Shown: positions 15,276-23,996 of the stretch, piece after piece
Numbering within the stretch: the stretch's first letter is position 1
Layout: each line of letters opens with the position of its first letter
Source of the DNA: JBHHYR01 sp046757585
GTDB lineage: Bacteria > Desulfobacterota > Binatia > HRBIN30
Direction: 5' to 3'
NCBI GenBank assembly: GCA_046757585.1
Contig: JBHHYR010000021.1
Location: 1 to 32,262, forward strand
DNA: 32,262 nucleotides
Position numbers and translations under genes: made by a program
Notes under the pieces: generated by a model
What the model saw: the letters and a program-made list of their open reading frames with translations, nothing else
What the model was told of the DNA's origin: nothing
Databases searched by the model: none

Positions 15276-17306
15276 ATGAGCCAGTTCACGTATGAAATCC
15301 GCAACGAGCTTGCCTGGGTGACGTTCGACTCGGGTGGGATGAACACCTTGTCGGCAGGTGCCATTCGGGATCTGAAGGCCTTGCGTGCTGACCTCGACGA
15401 GGTGTGCCGGAAGGCGCCGCTGCGGGGTGTGATCCTCAAAGGCAACCGCCAGGGGCTCGGGGCTGGGGCCAACATCGGCGAGTTGCTCAGCGCGACCCGT
15501 GCCCAGCTCGAAGAGCTCATCGACGAAGGCCACGCACAGCTGTTTGCGATCGAAGACAGTGCAGTGCCGTGGGTGGCGCTCATCGACGGGGTAGCGCTCG
15601 GCGGAATCTACGAACTCGCCTTGGCCTGCCGGGGCATCGTGGCGACGGAGCGCTCGACTATCGGCTTTCCGGAGATCCGGCTGAACCTCTTTCCGGGGCT
15701 CGGTGGCACACAGCGGTTGCCGCGGCGCAGCGGTCTGCTCAATGCCAGTGACCCCGCCGGCGGAGATGCAGCGGTCACTGTGATCCTCCAGGGGAAGAGC
15801 TTGCCCGCGGCGAAGGCGGCGGCGGTCAAGATGATCGACGCCGTGGTGCCTGCCGGCGAAGATGCGGAGGTGTTCGCGCAACGCTTCCTGCTCGAGACAT
15901 TGCCAGCGCTCGCTCGGACCGTCCCGCCTGATCTGGCGAACGCCGAGGCGCTGCGTCCGATGATCCTGCCCATGATCCAGAAGGCAACGCTGGGCCGCTC
16001 CCACCCCCGTGCGCCGTACGTGGCGCTCGACGTCATGCTCAAGGGCGCCGCCCTGCCGTTACGCGATGCCGTGAAGATCGAACGCGACGCTTTCATCGAC
16101 GTGGCGGCATCTTCCGAAGGCAAAGCCGGCATGCGGTTCTTCTTCACGATGCAGTCGGTGCAGAAGCTTCCGAAGGACTTTCCCGGTACGCCGCGCACCC
16201 TGAACAAGATCGGCATCGACGGGATCGACGGCTACATGGGCAACGCCATTGGCTGGCTCGCCCTGGAGGCGGGGTATGCCGTCGTCGGTCACGTGCCGCT
16301 GGCAAAATTCGCGGCGTCGGTGCCTGACAAATTGAAGGCGAAGTACGCCCGCGCTGTGAAGAAGGGACGCATGACGCCGGCGCAGGTGGATGAGAAAGTT
16401 GCCAAGGTCAAGGTGACCACCGCGATCGCCGATTTGTTCGATTGCGATCTGGTCGTCGAAGCCCGGATGGAAGACCGCGAGATCAAGGCGCAGTTCTATC
16501 GCGCGCTGGGCCAGGGCATGAAGGCGGACGGCCTGGTCGCCTCGAACTCCAGCTCGATGGGGCCCGGCATGTTGAGCGCGTTTTTCGCGGAAGGTGGAGG
16601 CACCCCGGCCAACTTCCTGAACCTCCATTTTTTCAGTCCGGCGGAGCATCCAATGATGCAGCTGGTGGAAGTCATAAAGGGCGCGGCAACGAGTGCAGAT
16701 GCGATTGCCACGGCGCACGCGTTTGTCCGCAAGATCAACAAGACGCCAGTCATCCTCGAGGACGGCTCACCTGGCTTCTTGGTCAACGCTGGCCTCGCGG
16801 CCTATTTCCAGGCGGCAGAGGATATCTACCGCGAAGGCACGCCGATCGCCGTCATCGACGAAGCAGTGCGCCAGGCCGTCCTGCCGATGGGCCCGTTCGA
16901 GCTGGGAGATCAGGCCGGGTTGGACATCGCCGCAGGCATGTTCGACACCATCGCCGCCGAAAACCCGCCGGCGCGCGAGCCGTTGGTGTGGAAGCTGCGC
17001 GAGCGCAAGCGCTTCGGCGTCAAGAGCGGCGCAGGCTTCTACGACTACGCGGACGGACGCAAACAGGGCGACTGGTCGGGCCTAGCTGCCTTGGTGCCCG
17101 ATCGGGGTGCCCGCCTGGTGCCAAACGACGAGATCGTTGCGCGCTGCATGCGGGCACTGTACGAAACCGCCCGGTCGCTCTGCGACCGCAAGATCGTCGG
17201 CTCCGAAGAGCAGTGCGATCTGGCGTTCGTGCTCGGTATCGGCTTCGCCATGTACCTCGGTGGGCCGATCTTCTACGGCAAGCAGCAGGGGTGGGATCGG
17301 AGCTGA
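15276..17306 (+). CDS. Fused enoyl-CoA hydratase/3-hydroxyacyl-CoA dehydrogenase (FadB-like)
   Basis: A 676-residue bifunctional beta-oxidation protein. The N-terminal crotonase domain (about 1-200) keeps both catalytic glutamates, E113 (LGGIYELAL) and E133 (FPEIRLNLFPGLGGTQRLPR). The dehydrogenase part (about 310-600) keeps the catalytic histidine region LHFFSPAEHPMMQLVEVIKG (H451 and E465) and the C-terminal 3HCDH domain with SGAGFYDY. The NAD-binding start is aberrant: the usual GxGxxG reads GIDGIDGYMG (315-322 region) with an extra residue, and the acidic residue ending beta-2 is replaced (VVGHVP). It may bind NAD weakly, use another cofactor, or act mainly as a hydratase. It starts at ATG 15276 with AAAGGAG 7 bases upstream. 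It lies 44 bases before the MFS gene and may be cotranscribed with it. Confidence 0.9.
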   Translation: MSQFTYEIRNELAWVTFDSGGMNTLSAGAIRDLKALRADLDEVCRKAPLRGVILKGNRQGLGAGANIGELLSATRAQLEELIDEGHAQLFAIEDSAVPWVALIDGVALGGIYELALACRGIVATERSTIGFPEIRLNLFPGLGGTQRLPRRSGLLNASDPAGGDAAVTVILQGKSLPAAKAAAVKMIDAVVPAGEDAEVFAQRFLLETLPALARTVPPDLANAEALRPMILPMIQKATLGRSHPRAPYVALDVMLKGAALPLRDAVKIERDAFIDVAASSEGKAGMRFFFTMQSVQKLPKDFPGTPRTLNKIGIDGIDGYMGNAIGWLALEAGYAVVGHVPLAKFAASVPDKLKAKYARAVKKGRMTPAQVDEKVAKVKVTTAIADLFDCDLVVEARMEDREIKAQFYRALGQGMKADGLVASNSSSMGPGMLSAFFAEGGGTPANFLNLHFFSPAEHPMMQLVEVIKGAATSADAIATAHAFVRKINKTPVILEDGSPGFLVNAGLAAYFQAAEDIYREGTPIAVIDEAVRQAVLPMGPFELGDQAGLDIAAGMFDTIAAENPPAREPLVWKLRERKRFGVKSGAGFYDYADGRKQGDWSGLAALVPDRGARLVPNDEIVARCMRALYETARSLCDRKIVGSEEQCDLAFVLGIGFAMYLGGPIFYGKQQGWDRS

Positions 17307-17350
17307 GGGCGCCAGCCGTTTGGGCGGCGGGGGCTTATGAGCGGCGGGAC

Positions 17351-18691
17351 ATGAAACCACTCAAGCTCAGCACCAGCACGCTGGCAGCCTTCGCGGGGCC
17401 GGCCGCCCCCATATCGGCCCTGGGACTACCGATAGCCGTCTACCTGCCGCCATTCTATGCCGGCAACCTGGGACTGGGCTTGGCCCTGGTGGGCGGCATC
17501 TTCATGCTGACCCGCTTCTGGGACGTGGTCACCGATCCGGTGCTCGGCGTGCTCTCGGACCAGTTCACAACGCGGTGGGGACGGCGGCGGCCCTGGATCG
17601 TGCTGGCGACGCCAATCCTGATGTTCTGCGCCTACCGCGTGTTCATGCCCGTTCCTCCTGTCTCGGGCGCCTACCTCCTTGGTTGGATGATCCTGCTGTA
17701 CGCTGGCTGGACGTTACTGACCATTTCACACATGTCGTGGGGCGCCGAGCTGTCGCCCGATTACCATGAGCGCTCTCGGATCCAGGCGTGGCGTGAGGTG
17801 GCCCTGATCCTTGGCATGATTACCGTCCTGGCCTTGCCGGCAGTGATCGAGCGTTCGGGCGGTGCGAGCGCAGATCGCGTCGCCGCCATGGGGTGGTTCA
17901 TCGTGTTCCTCTTACCGCTGACCGTGGTGCTCGCCGTGTGGAAGGTGCCCGAAGGCAGAGTGCCACCGCCGGCACCGATCGGCTGGCGGCGCGCGCTGGC
18001 GATCATCGTGGGGAACCGCCCGCTGCGGCGCGTGCTGTCGATGGACCTGATCTCCGGCTACGCCGGTGGAATCGTGGCCTCGCTCTTCTTGTTCGTGGCA
18101 GACAGTCGCTTGGGACTAGGCCGGTGGGCAAGCCTGCTGTTGCTGGTCTACTTCGCGAGCGGTTGCATCTGCGTGCCCATCATGGTGCGCGTCAGTTATC
18201 GCTGGGGCAAGCATCACACGCTGGCCGCGTCATCCATCTTCAGCGCCGTGACCTTACCGTTGATGTTTCTGATTCCCAACGGGAACGTTCTCGTCGCGTT
18301 CGCCTTGTTCGCCTTGTTCGGCGTCAACATGGGCGCGGGCCCTTTCCTGTTCCGTTCGATTATGGCGGATGTGTCCGACGAAGACCGTGTCGTCTCCGGC
18401 GCGCAACGCACGGGCCTGTATTTCTCCCTGCTCACCATGACCAACAAGGTGGGTAACGCGCTGGCGATCGGCAGCATTTATCTCCTGCTGGACTGGATTG
18501 GCTACGTTCCGGGCGCCGAGAATACCCCGTATGCGGTCGAGGGCTTAATGTACCTCTATGTCTTTCCCCCGGTGTTGATCGGTCTCTTGGTAGGCGTCGC
18601 TCTGTGGAACTTCCCGCTGGACCTGAAACGGCAGCAGGAACTGCGTACCATTCTCGATCAGCGGGACACCGCCGCTGCACTGGCCGACTGA
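17351..18691 (+). CDS. MFS transporter, GPH (glycoside-pentoside-hexuronide):cation symporter type
   Basis: A 446-residue membrane protein with about 11-12 predicted helices. The family signature between helices 2 and 3 is present: RFWDVVTDPVLGVLSDQF followed by RWGRRRPWI. Later comes ADVSDEDRVVSGAQRTGLYFS, typical of GPH transporters. Characterised relatives move sugars with sodium or protons, but many members in acyl-CoA gene clusters have no proven substrate, so I do not assign one. Start ATG 17351 is chosen because the frame upstream only shadows the fadB-like gene. Cotranscription with the fadB-like gene suggests uptake of a compound degraded by beta-oxidation; this is inference. Confidence 0.88.
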   Translation: MKPLKLSTSTLAAFAGPAAPISALGLPIAVYLPPFYAGNLGLGLALVGGIFMLTRFWDVVTDPVLGVLSDQFTTRWGRRRPWIVLATPILMFCAYRVFMPVPPVSGAYLLGWMILLYAGWTLLTISHMSWGAELSPDYHERSRIQAWREVALILGMITVLALPAVIERSGGASADRVAAMGWFIVFLLPLTVVLAVWKVPEGRVPPPAPIGWRRALAIIVGNRPLRRVLSMDLISGYAGGIVASLFLFVADSRLGLGRWASLLLLVYFASGCICVPIMVRVSYRWGKHHTLAASSIFSAVTLPLMFLIPNGNVLVAFALFALFGVNMGAGPFLFRSIMADVSDEDRVVSGAQRTGLYFSLLTMTNKVGNALAIGSIYLLLDWIGYVPGAENTPYAVEGLMYLYVFPPVLIGLLVGVALWNFPLDLKRQQELRTILDQRDTAAALAD

Positions 18692-18789
18692 CTGCGCGCG
18701 TTTCCAAACCCCGTCCCCTCGTGGCTGGTGGGAACGCCCCGATCATGGCGACTCAATCCGAAGAAAACAGCGGGCCTTTCTTGCTGCTT

Positions 18790-18873
18790 CCCCCCTTTGT
18801 CAAAGGGGGACTGAGGGGGATTTTGCGATGCGCCATCAAATCCTCCCTGGCCCTCCTTTGCGAAAGGAGGGGA
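18790..18873. repeat. Composite REP-like double hairpin between convergent genes
   Basis: Two hairpins face each other: CCCCCTTTG-T-CAAAGGGGG (18791-18809) and CCCTCCTTT-GCG-AAAGGAGGG (18851-18871). Between them GGGGGATTT and AAATCCTCCC form a third, outer inverted pair, so the whole 84-base element is a nested imperfect palindrome. Similar C-rich intergenic hairpins are common in deltaproteobacterial-type genomes, from memory. It lies between the convergent MFS and thyX-like genes, where it could end or protect transcripts from both sides. Confidence 0.75.
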
Positions 18874-18938
18874 CCCGTGGTTGAACGGCCAGGTTTTCCT
18901 GACCGAGGTTGCTGTTCGATTTTCCATTTATTTTCGGA

Positions 18939-20555
18939 TCAAGGTTCGCGCGTCTCCCTGCGGCGCCGTTCATTGGCGCGTTCGGCATGCAGGCGTTCCA
19001 GCTCCACCTGGGAGTGATCCGCGAAGCACATCGCGTCGGCGATTGCGTGGTGCCCGGCTCGTTCAGCGATGAGCCGGTGCATCCTTTGGCAGATGCGCCG
19101 ATACGACGGGTGTCCCTGGGGTGCCGTGCGCAGCTCGATCATGTGCATGGCCTCCCGGGCGTTGAGGCCGAGGTAGAACCGGACCCGGTACGCCAGGCAT
19201 ACGGCGTAAGGCGCCACGTGAGGATGCCCGGCGTTGTACAGGGTGTCGTACAGGTGGGCTGAACGCTCCATCACCCGTTCCCAGTCCGGCAGAACGCCTG
19301 CTGCTGCGATGGCCGGGGAGACCTGGAAGCCGTGCCGGGGGCTCAGCGGTTGCCACTCGAGCGTCAGCAGGCGGTGGCGCTGGAGATCACGGAAGGCGCC
19401 ATAGTCGGTGAGCACATCAAACCGGTACGCCGTTCGTTCGAACGCCCGGCCGGGCTTGTGCCGGCGGTTTTGTCGATCACCCACATACGCCCGCAACACC
19501 GCCGTCCGTTCTTCCGCGCTCATGCGCCGCGCAATCCGCAGCAGCTGGTCGTCCGGCAGGTCGGACACGGCGTACAGCGCTGCAGCGACAACTTTCACCT
19601 CGCCGTCCGGATCGTACTCCGTCAGCACCACTTCCGGACGGGGTTCCGGTGTAATGCCAGCGAGCGTCCGTTGCGCGATCGCTTCGACGGCACTGCGCGT
19701 GTCTTGCAGATATTGGCTCCAGCGGCCGCCGCGGGCAGGCCGGTCGACGCGTCGCAGGAAGGCGGGGATGACCGTGCGGAGCTCGCGGAGCATCAGGTCG
19801 GCGTAGCGGCGCACCTCTGCCAGAGGATGTACCCGCATGCGGAGCAGCAGCGCCTCGTAGGCCTGGCCGGTCCCGAAAAGCCCCACGTTGGACTGCGTGG
19901 CCGCCGGCAGCAGGCCACGGAGCGTATCCAACGCCTTGGCGCGAATCACCCGCTTGTAGACGCCTTGCGGATCACTGGGCTCTCTGGGGTATCGGGTGCG
20001 ATAGTGCGCCTCGATCGGCTCCATCAACCGCGTGTAGGTGTCGAAAGCCAGATCAAGGCAGCTGACGTATCGCTGCTGGAGATCGGTCGGTGGCAGCTCG
20101 GCAGGAACGAGATACTTCCAGCGGCCGCCGCGCCGGTCGTTGTACGCGACGTAACGGGTGGACTGTTCCAGGTACGCCATCAGGCGTCCCCACTCGAGCA
20201 CCTTGGTGAGCACGTTGGACGCCTCTTCGCAGGCGAGATGCGCGCTGCCGAGTTGCGCGACGGAGTCGTCGCCGTACGCGTCAAACACGCGTTCGTAGAG
20301 CTTCCCTGCACGTTCGACCCCAACCTCGGGCGTTGCCCGCATGGTCCCGGCCTGGTCCAGAAACTCGTCGAGGAAGAGCCGCCGCAGCGATTTGGCCGAA
20401 CGCGAGTAGCGCGCAAACAGCGCGCCCTTGACAACTTCCGGGAGGTGTCGCAGCGCGAAGACGGGCCCGTCGAGGTTAGTGAAGTAGGGCGCCAAGGCGT
20501 TGCGTTCGTCCTCTGAGAATTCCTCACCGGCGACCATGGGTGCACGCGCAATCAT
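18939..20555 (-). CDS. Double-length ThyX-like protein (FAD-dependent thymidylate synthase homolog)
   Basis: A 538-residue protein, about twice the usual ThyX length, that looks like two ThyX-like halves. Canonical ThyX has RHRxxSxNExSxRY. The first half keeps only the end of it, in GRLMAYLEQSTRYV (123-136), with R124, E129, S132, R134 and Y135. The second half keeps the start, RHRLLTLEWQPLSPRH (393-408), with two extra residues inside. The two halves may therefore supply complementary parts of FAD/dUMP sites that in ThyX are built between subunits. It may be a real thymidylate synthase or a flavoprotein with another role; I see no thyA in the window to decide. Start ATG 20555 lacks a clear ribosome site, and ATG 20537 is an alternative. 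The tail is very arginine-rich. Confidence 0.8.
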   Translation of the reverse strand: MIARAPMVAGEEFSEDERNALAPYFTNLDGPVFALRHLPEVVKGALFARYSRSAKSLRRLFLDEFLDQAGTMRATPEVGVERAGKLYERVFDAYGDDSVAQLGSAHLACEEASNVLTKVLEWGRLMAYLEQSTRYVAYNDRRGGRWKYLVPAELPPTDLQQRYVSCLDLAFDTYTRLMEPIEAHYRTRYPREPSDPQGVYKRVIRAKALDTLRGLLPAATQSNVGLFGTGQAYEALLLRMRVHPLAEVRRYADLMLRELRTVIPAFLRRVDRPARGGRWSQYLQDTRSAVEAIAQRTLAGITPEPRPEVVLTEYDPDGEVKVVAAALYAVSDLPDDQLLRIARRMSAEERTAVLRAYVGDRQNRRHKPGRAFERTAYRFDVLTDYGAFRDLQRHRLLTLEWQPLSPRHGFQVSPAIAAAGVLPDWERVMERSAHLYDTLYNAGHPHVAPYAVCLAYRVRFYLGLNAREAMHMIELRTAPQGHPSYRRICQRMHRLIAERAGHHAIADAMCFADHSQVELERLHAERANERRRRETREP

Positions 20556-20703
20556 TCAGTACACTGGCACGGCGCAAAGCGGAAGCGGCGGCACGACTGG
20601 CTCCGATTGCCAAGCGTGCGAACGCCAGCCGGTGAACGGACGCGCCCCTCCGTCACGACCCTTCGATTTGCGCCCCCGCTTCGACATCCGCTATCGTTCG
20701 AGC

Positions 20704-20946
20704 ATGACCTTGCTGCGCATCACCGCGGTCGGCGCGCGCGGGCCTCATCCGGGCCGCTTGCCGTGCTGCCGCTTTTCTCCCGTACAGCGTGCGTGTGCGT
20801 GCGCCTTGCTGCTTGCGTTCCTCCTGGCGACCGTGGTGACCACCGCGGCCAGCTTGGGTGCCTATTGCCTGACGACGGACTCGGGCGACACGCGGGCGCT
20901 GCCTGATCGGTTCTGGCCGCCTCCATTGCAGCCGGTGAGGCGGTGA
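20704..20946 (+). CDS. Possible small single-pass membrane protein
   Basis: An 80-residue frame with one hydrophobic stretch (ALLLAFLLATVVTTAASLGAYC, about 34-55) after a basic, cysteine-containing N-terminus and before a proline-rich tail. No lipobox fits well. No clear ribosome site precedes the ATG. It ends 4 bases before the TraB-family GTG start, a spacing that suggests coupling. I do not recognise the product, and it may be chance coding in GC-rich DNA. Confidence 0.35.
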   Translation: MTLLRITAVGARGPHPGRLPCCRFSPVQRACACALLLAFLLATVVTTAASLGAYCLTTDSGDTRALPDRFWPPPLQPVRR

Positions 20947-20950
20947 ACCT

Positions 20951-22183
20951 GTGCCGGAAGGTTCCCAGCCGTCGCCGCGGGGTGACGCTCCCTGCGCAGA
21001 GGGGCGTTCGCAGCCGCGCTACCCGGCTGACGTCGCCGTCGTGACGGCCGACGGACGCGAGTTCATTCTGCTGGGCACCGCGCACATTTCGCGAGAGTCG
21101 GCGGATCTCGCTTGCGAGCTGATCGAACGCGAACAGCCGGATTGCGTATGCCTGGAGATCGACCGCCAGCGCTACGCGGCCCTTGCCGAGCGGCAGCGCT
21201 TCGAAGCCCTTGACCTGAAGGAGATCATCCGCCGCCGGCAGCTGAGCCCGCTCATCATCAACTTGCTTCTCGCATCGTACCAGAGGCAGCTCGGTGCGAG
21301 GCTCGGCGTCCTTCCCGGCACGGAGTTTCTCGAAGCTGCGCGTGCCGCCGAAGCGCGCGGCGTCCCGGTCGTGCTGTGCGATCGGGATGTCCGGATCACA
21401 CTGCGTCGCGCGTGGGGCGCCCTGTCGGCATGGCGCAAGTGCATGCTAGTCGGCTCCCTGATCGGCGCGCTGTTTGCACGCTCGGAGCCCACGGAGGACG
21501 ATCTGCGCACACTCCGCCAGCAGGACGTCGTATCCAAGCTCATGCACGAACTGGCCAGCGCCTTTCCGGCGCTCAAGGCCGTGCTCGTTGATGAACGCGA
21601 CACCTACCTGACCGAAAAGATGAGGCGGGCTGAGGGACGACGGGTGCTAGCGGTCGTCGGCGCTGGCCATGTTGCGGGCATGCGCCAGGCACTGGCGGAG
21701 GCGCGCCCGGCGGACCTGGATCGCCTGGAAACCATTCCCCCAGTGTCGCCGCTGTGGAAATGGGTGGGGTGGGGCGTCCCGGTGTTGATCCTGGGAGCGC
21801 TCGCTGTGATCGGCTGGCGCAAGGGTGCGGCGGCCGCCAGTGACAACCTCCTCTTCTGGACTCTGGTGAACGGTATCCCCAGCATGGTTGGCGCGCTCCT
21901 CGCGTGGGGGCATCCGGCCACGGTGGTGACTGCGTTTGCCGCCGCCCCGTTCACCAGTTTGACACCGGTTATCGGCGCCGGGTATGTGGCGGCGTTCGTG
22001 CAGGCGTATTGCCGGCCACCTCGAGTGCATGAGTTCCAGAACGTGACGCGCGACGTCACTTTGCCATGGCGGTGGTGGCGTAACCGGCTCTTGCGCGTGT
22101 TTCTGGTGTTTCTGCTCACAACCCTGGGGAGCACGGCCGGCACGTTGGTAGGCGGTGCCAGGATTCTTGCCAACCTGTTTTGA
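20951..22183 (+). CDS. TraB/TIKI-family membrane protein
   Basis: A 410-residue protein with the TraB/PrgY/Tiki N-terminal domain. LLGTAHISRESADLACELIEREQPDCVCLEID contains the conserved GTAHIS and downstream glutamates. DERDTYLTEKM (about 217-227) and VVGAGHVAGM (about 237-246) supply the family's conserved arginine and second GxxH motif. The C-terminal part has several membrane helices (PVLILGALAVIGW, the glycine/alanine-rich FTSLTPVIGAGYVAAF, RVFLVFLLTTLGSTAG). Family members are linked to pheromone shutdown and, for Tiki, metal-dependent proteolysis; the bacterial role is not settled. It starts with GTG at 20951, a few bases after a small membrane ORF. The assignment to the family is secure, the biochemical role is not. 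Confidence 0.9.
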   Translation: MPEGSQPSPRGDAPCAEGRSQPRYPADVAVVTADGREFILLGTAHISRESADLACELIEREQPDCVCLEIDRQRYAALAERQRFEALDLKEIIRRRQLSPLIINLLLASYQRQLGARLGVLPGTEFLEAARAAEARGVPVVLCDRDVRITLRRAWGALSAWRKCMLVGSLIGALFARSEPTEDDLRTLRQQDVVSKLMHELASAFPALKAVLVDERDTYLTEKMRRAEGRRVLAVVGAGHVAGMRQALAEARPADLDRLETIPPVSPLWKWVGWGVPVLILGALAVIGWRKGAAAASDNLLFWTLVNGIPSMVGALLAWGHPATVVTAFAAAPFTSLTPVIGAGYVAAFVQAYCRPPRVHEFQNVTRDVTLPWRWWRNRLLRVFLVFLLTTLGSTAGTLVGGARILANLF

Positions 22184-22323
22184 TTCCAAAGACGAGGCCC
22201 GCGGCCGGTTGAAAATGAGGCGCACATTTTGGATGATTACGCAGGTCGGTGGACGCGCTCGGTGCGAAGGCGATCAGGGGTTGGGGCTTGCGTCCGCGCT
22301 GAGGCGTATGCTGATATGCGCAG

Positions 22324-22340
22324 GGCGGTAGGAAACCGCC
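22324..22340 (+). promoter_or_regulatory. Hairpin presenting a ribosome site before the vanY-like gene
   Basis: GGCGGT-AGGAA-ACCGCC forms a perfect 6-base stem with AGGAA in the loop, 4 bases before the ATG at 22345. The only Shine-Dalgarno-like sequence is in the loop, so RNA structure may tune translation. Confidence 0.35.
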
Positions 22341-22344
22341 GCGG

Positions 22345-23196
22345 ATGATGAGACGACGACAGTTTCTCCATACTTTAGCCGTTACAGTCCTTGGAGGAGC
22401 TCTGGCCCCGAGAGCGCTGGCGCGGATGGTTGAACCGTATGCGGTCAGACCGGGCGATTATAGCGACTACATCGAGGACTACCTGCAGAAGATGCGGCAC
22501 TTCAACCAGCCGCATCGAGCCGACATCTGGGTGGAACCCGGGAAGTATCGGATCTTCGAAGCCGTGGTGCAGCGCCTGGGGCGGCTGCAGCGGACCGCAG
22601 GGTACGGCCACTTCGGGCTACTGGATTTCGACGAGGGGCTCGTGCTTGCTCGTGACTACTCGCGGGTGGGAGCGTTTCCGAAGGAGGAGTTGGATTTCCT
22701 GGAGATGATCTTCTACACGGATGCGGCTAAGTACGGCTTTTTCGGTGAGAAAGCGCTGCTCCGGATGACGGACCGTATTCCGAGAAACGAGGTCGTGAAA
22801 ATTCCGGGAAGCGGGAATTACCTGTACAAGGGGCTGCCGCTGGAAACGTACAGGAGGATCGAACGTGATGTGGGCCCGCAAGCGATCCTGACTTCTGGTG
22901 TGCGTGGGGTCATGAAGCAGTTTCTCCTCTTCCTGCGCAAGGCGTACGAGAACGAAGGTAACTTGTCCTTGGCGTCCCGGTCGCTCGCGCCGCCGGGGTT
23001 TTCCTTCCACGGCATCAGTGATTTCGATTTGGGGCAGGTCGGCCTCGGGTTGGGCAATTTCACCGAACGCTTCACGAGCACGACGGTGTACCGGAAGCTC
23101 GAGGTCCTCGAGTACCTGAACCTGCGCTACCCGCGCGACAACATGCTGGGGGTGCGTTTCGAGCCCTGGCACATCAGGGTGAATTCCAGGGCGTGA
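22345..23196 (+). CDS. Exported VanY-like D-Ala-D-Ala carboxypeptidase (peptidase M15)
   Basis: A 283-residue cell-wall peptidase that would remove the terminal D-alanine of peptidoglycan stem peptides in the periplasm. The N-terminus MMRRRQFLHTLAVTVLGGALAPRALA has a twin-arginine (Tat) layout with cleavage near ALA. The M15 pattern is present: SGVRG (184-188, cf. SGYRS), the zinc-binding SFHGISDFDLGQ (H222, D228 candidate) and EPWHIRV (E273, H276). The spacing between SxH and D is somewhat altered compared with the usual SxHxxGxAxD. It is a single gene with no van operon, so antibiotic resistance is not implied; wall remodelling is the simpler reading. It ends 35 bases before the convergent crotonase gene. 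Confidence 0.85.
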   Translation: MMRRRQFLHTLAVTVLGGALAPRALARMVEPYAVRPGDYSDYIEDYLQKMRHFNQPHRADIWVEPGKYRIFEAVVQRLGRLQRTAGYGHFGLLDFDEGLVLARDYSRVGAFPKEELDFLEMIFYTDAAKYGFFGEKALLRMTDRIPRNEVVKIPGSGNYLYKGLPLETYRRIERDVGPQAILTSGVRGVMKQFLLFLRKAYENEGNLSLASRSLAPPGFSFHGISDFDLGQVGLGLGNFTERFTSTTVYRKLEVLEYLNLRYPRDNMLGVRFEPWHIRVNSRA

Positions 23197-23231
23197 CGCC
23201 GGGCATGCACGGCACTGCGCCCGTGGTGGTG

Positions 23232-23996
23232 TCACCCACAGCGGCCGTGCCGGCCCGCGCCGCCCGAGAAGCGTTCGGCGCCCAGCCGTGCCTCCCCGCT
23301 GCGGAGTACTTCTATCCCGTGGCTGAACTCATTGCGCAATGCATCTGTGATGGACAGCCCGGCAGATTCATAGGCAGAGAGCCGATCCGAGCGGGCGCAG
23401 ATCTGCGGAAAGGCCGCGATCTGCTCGGCGAGCGCTTCGGCTGCCGGGCGGCCTTCTCCGTCTGGCACGATGCGGTTGGCAAGGCCGATCTGTAGCGCCT
23501 CTTCGGCGCCCACGGGCCGACCGGTGAGAATCATGTCCAAGGCGCGCCCGAGCCCCACGATGCGCGGGAGCCGCACGGTGCCGCCGTCAATCAGTGGGAC
23601 ACCCCAACGGCGGCAGAAGACGCCGAACTGCGCACTGCGCTCGACCACCCGCAGGTCGCACCACAAGGCGAGTTCCAAACCTCCCGCCACAGCGTAGCCC
23701 GCCACGGCGGCAATGGTCGGCTTGGACAGCAGCATGCGGGTCGGCCCCATTGGGCCGTCCCCGTCCGCCTGCGTGACGTTGCCGGTGCCGGCCGCTACCG
23801 CTTTGAGATCGGCGCCGGCGCAGAAGTGGCCGCCCTCGCCGTAGAGCACGGCCACTGCAGCGTCTTGGTCTGCATCGAATGTCCGAAACGCCTCCGCCAG
23901 GCTCTGCGCTGTCGCGCGGTTGACGGCGTTGCGCCGCTCCGGATGCGGTAGAATGATGGTGAACACGGGACCTCTTCGCTCAATTCGCACTGCCAT
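23232..23996 (-). CDS. Enoyl-CoA hydratase/isomerase family protein (crotonase) 1
   Basis: A 254-residue crotonase-fold protein. The oxyanion-hole segment HFCAGADLKAV (about 57-67) and the second one in AGYAVAGGLELAL (about 99-111) are clear, with E108 at the first catalytic glutamate position. The second catalytic position is occupied by cysteine (FGVFCRRWGVPL, C128), so simple hydratase chemistry is unlikely; isomerase, hydrolase or other CoA chemistry is possible. This FGVFCRRWGVPLIDGGT wording is common in one crotonase subgroup, from memory. The ATG at 23996 has an excellent AAGGAGG site 8 bases upstream, which rules out the longer in-frame start. It is divergent from crotonase 2 across a 248-base gap in which I see no other gene. 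Confidence 0.9.
   Translation of the reverse strand: MAVRIERRGPVFTIILPHPERRNAVNRATAQSLAEAFRTFDADQDAAVAVLYGEGGHFCAGADLKAVAAGTGNVTQADGDGPMGPTRMLLSKPTIAAVAGYAVAGGLELALWCDLRVVERSAQFGVFCRRWGVPLIDGGTVRLPRIVGLGRALDMILTGRPVGAEEALQIGLANRIVPDGEGRPAAEALAEQIAAFPQICARSDRLSAYESAGLSITDALRNEFSHGIEVLRSGEARLGAERFSGGAGRHGRCG

Noticed and set aside
16442..17350. N-terminal extension of the MFS frame
   Set aside because: The extension lies out of frame inside the fadB-like gene and is arginine/glycine-rich; the transporter starts naturally at 17351.
19332..20516. Plus-strand 394-codon frame opposite the thyX-like gene
   Set aside because: It is a GC-driven shadow of the ThyX-like protein, whose motifs are clear on the minus strand.
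22345..23196. Vancomycin resistance locus
   Set aside because: Only a VanY-like peptidase is present, without vanHAX or vanRS; wall maintenance is the simpler explanation.
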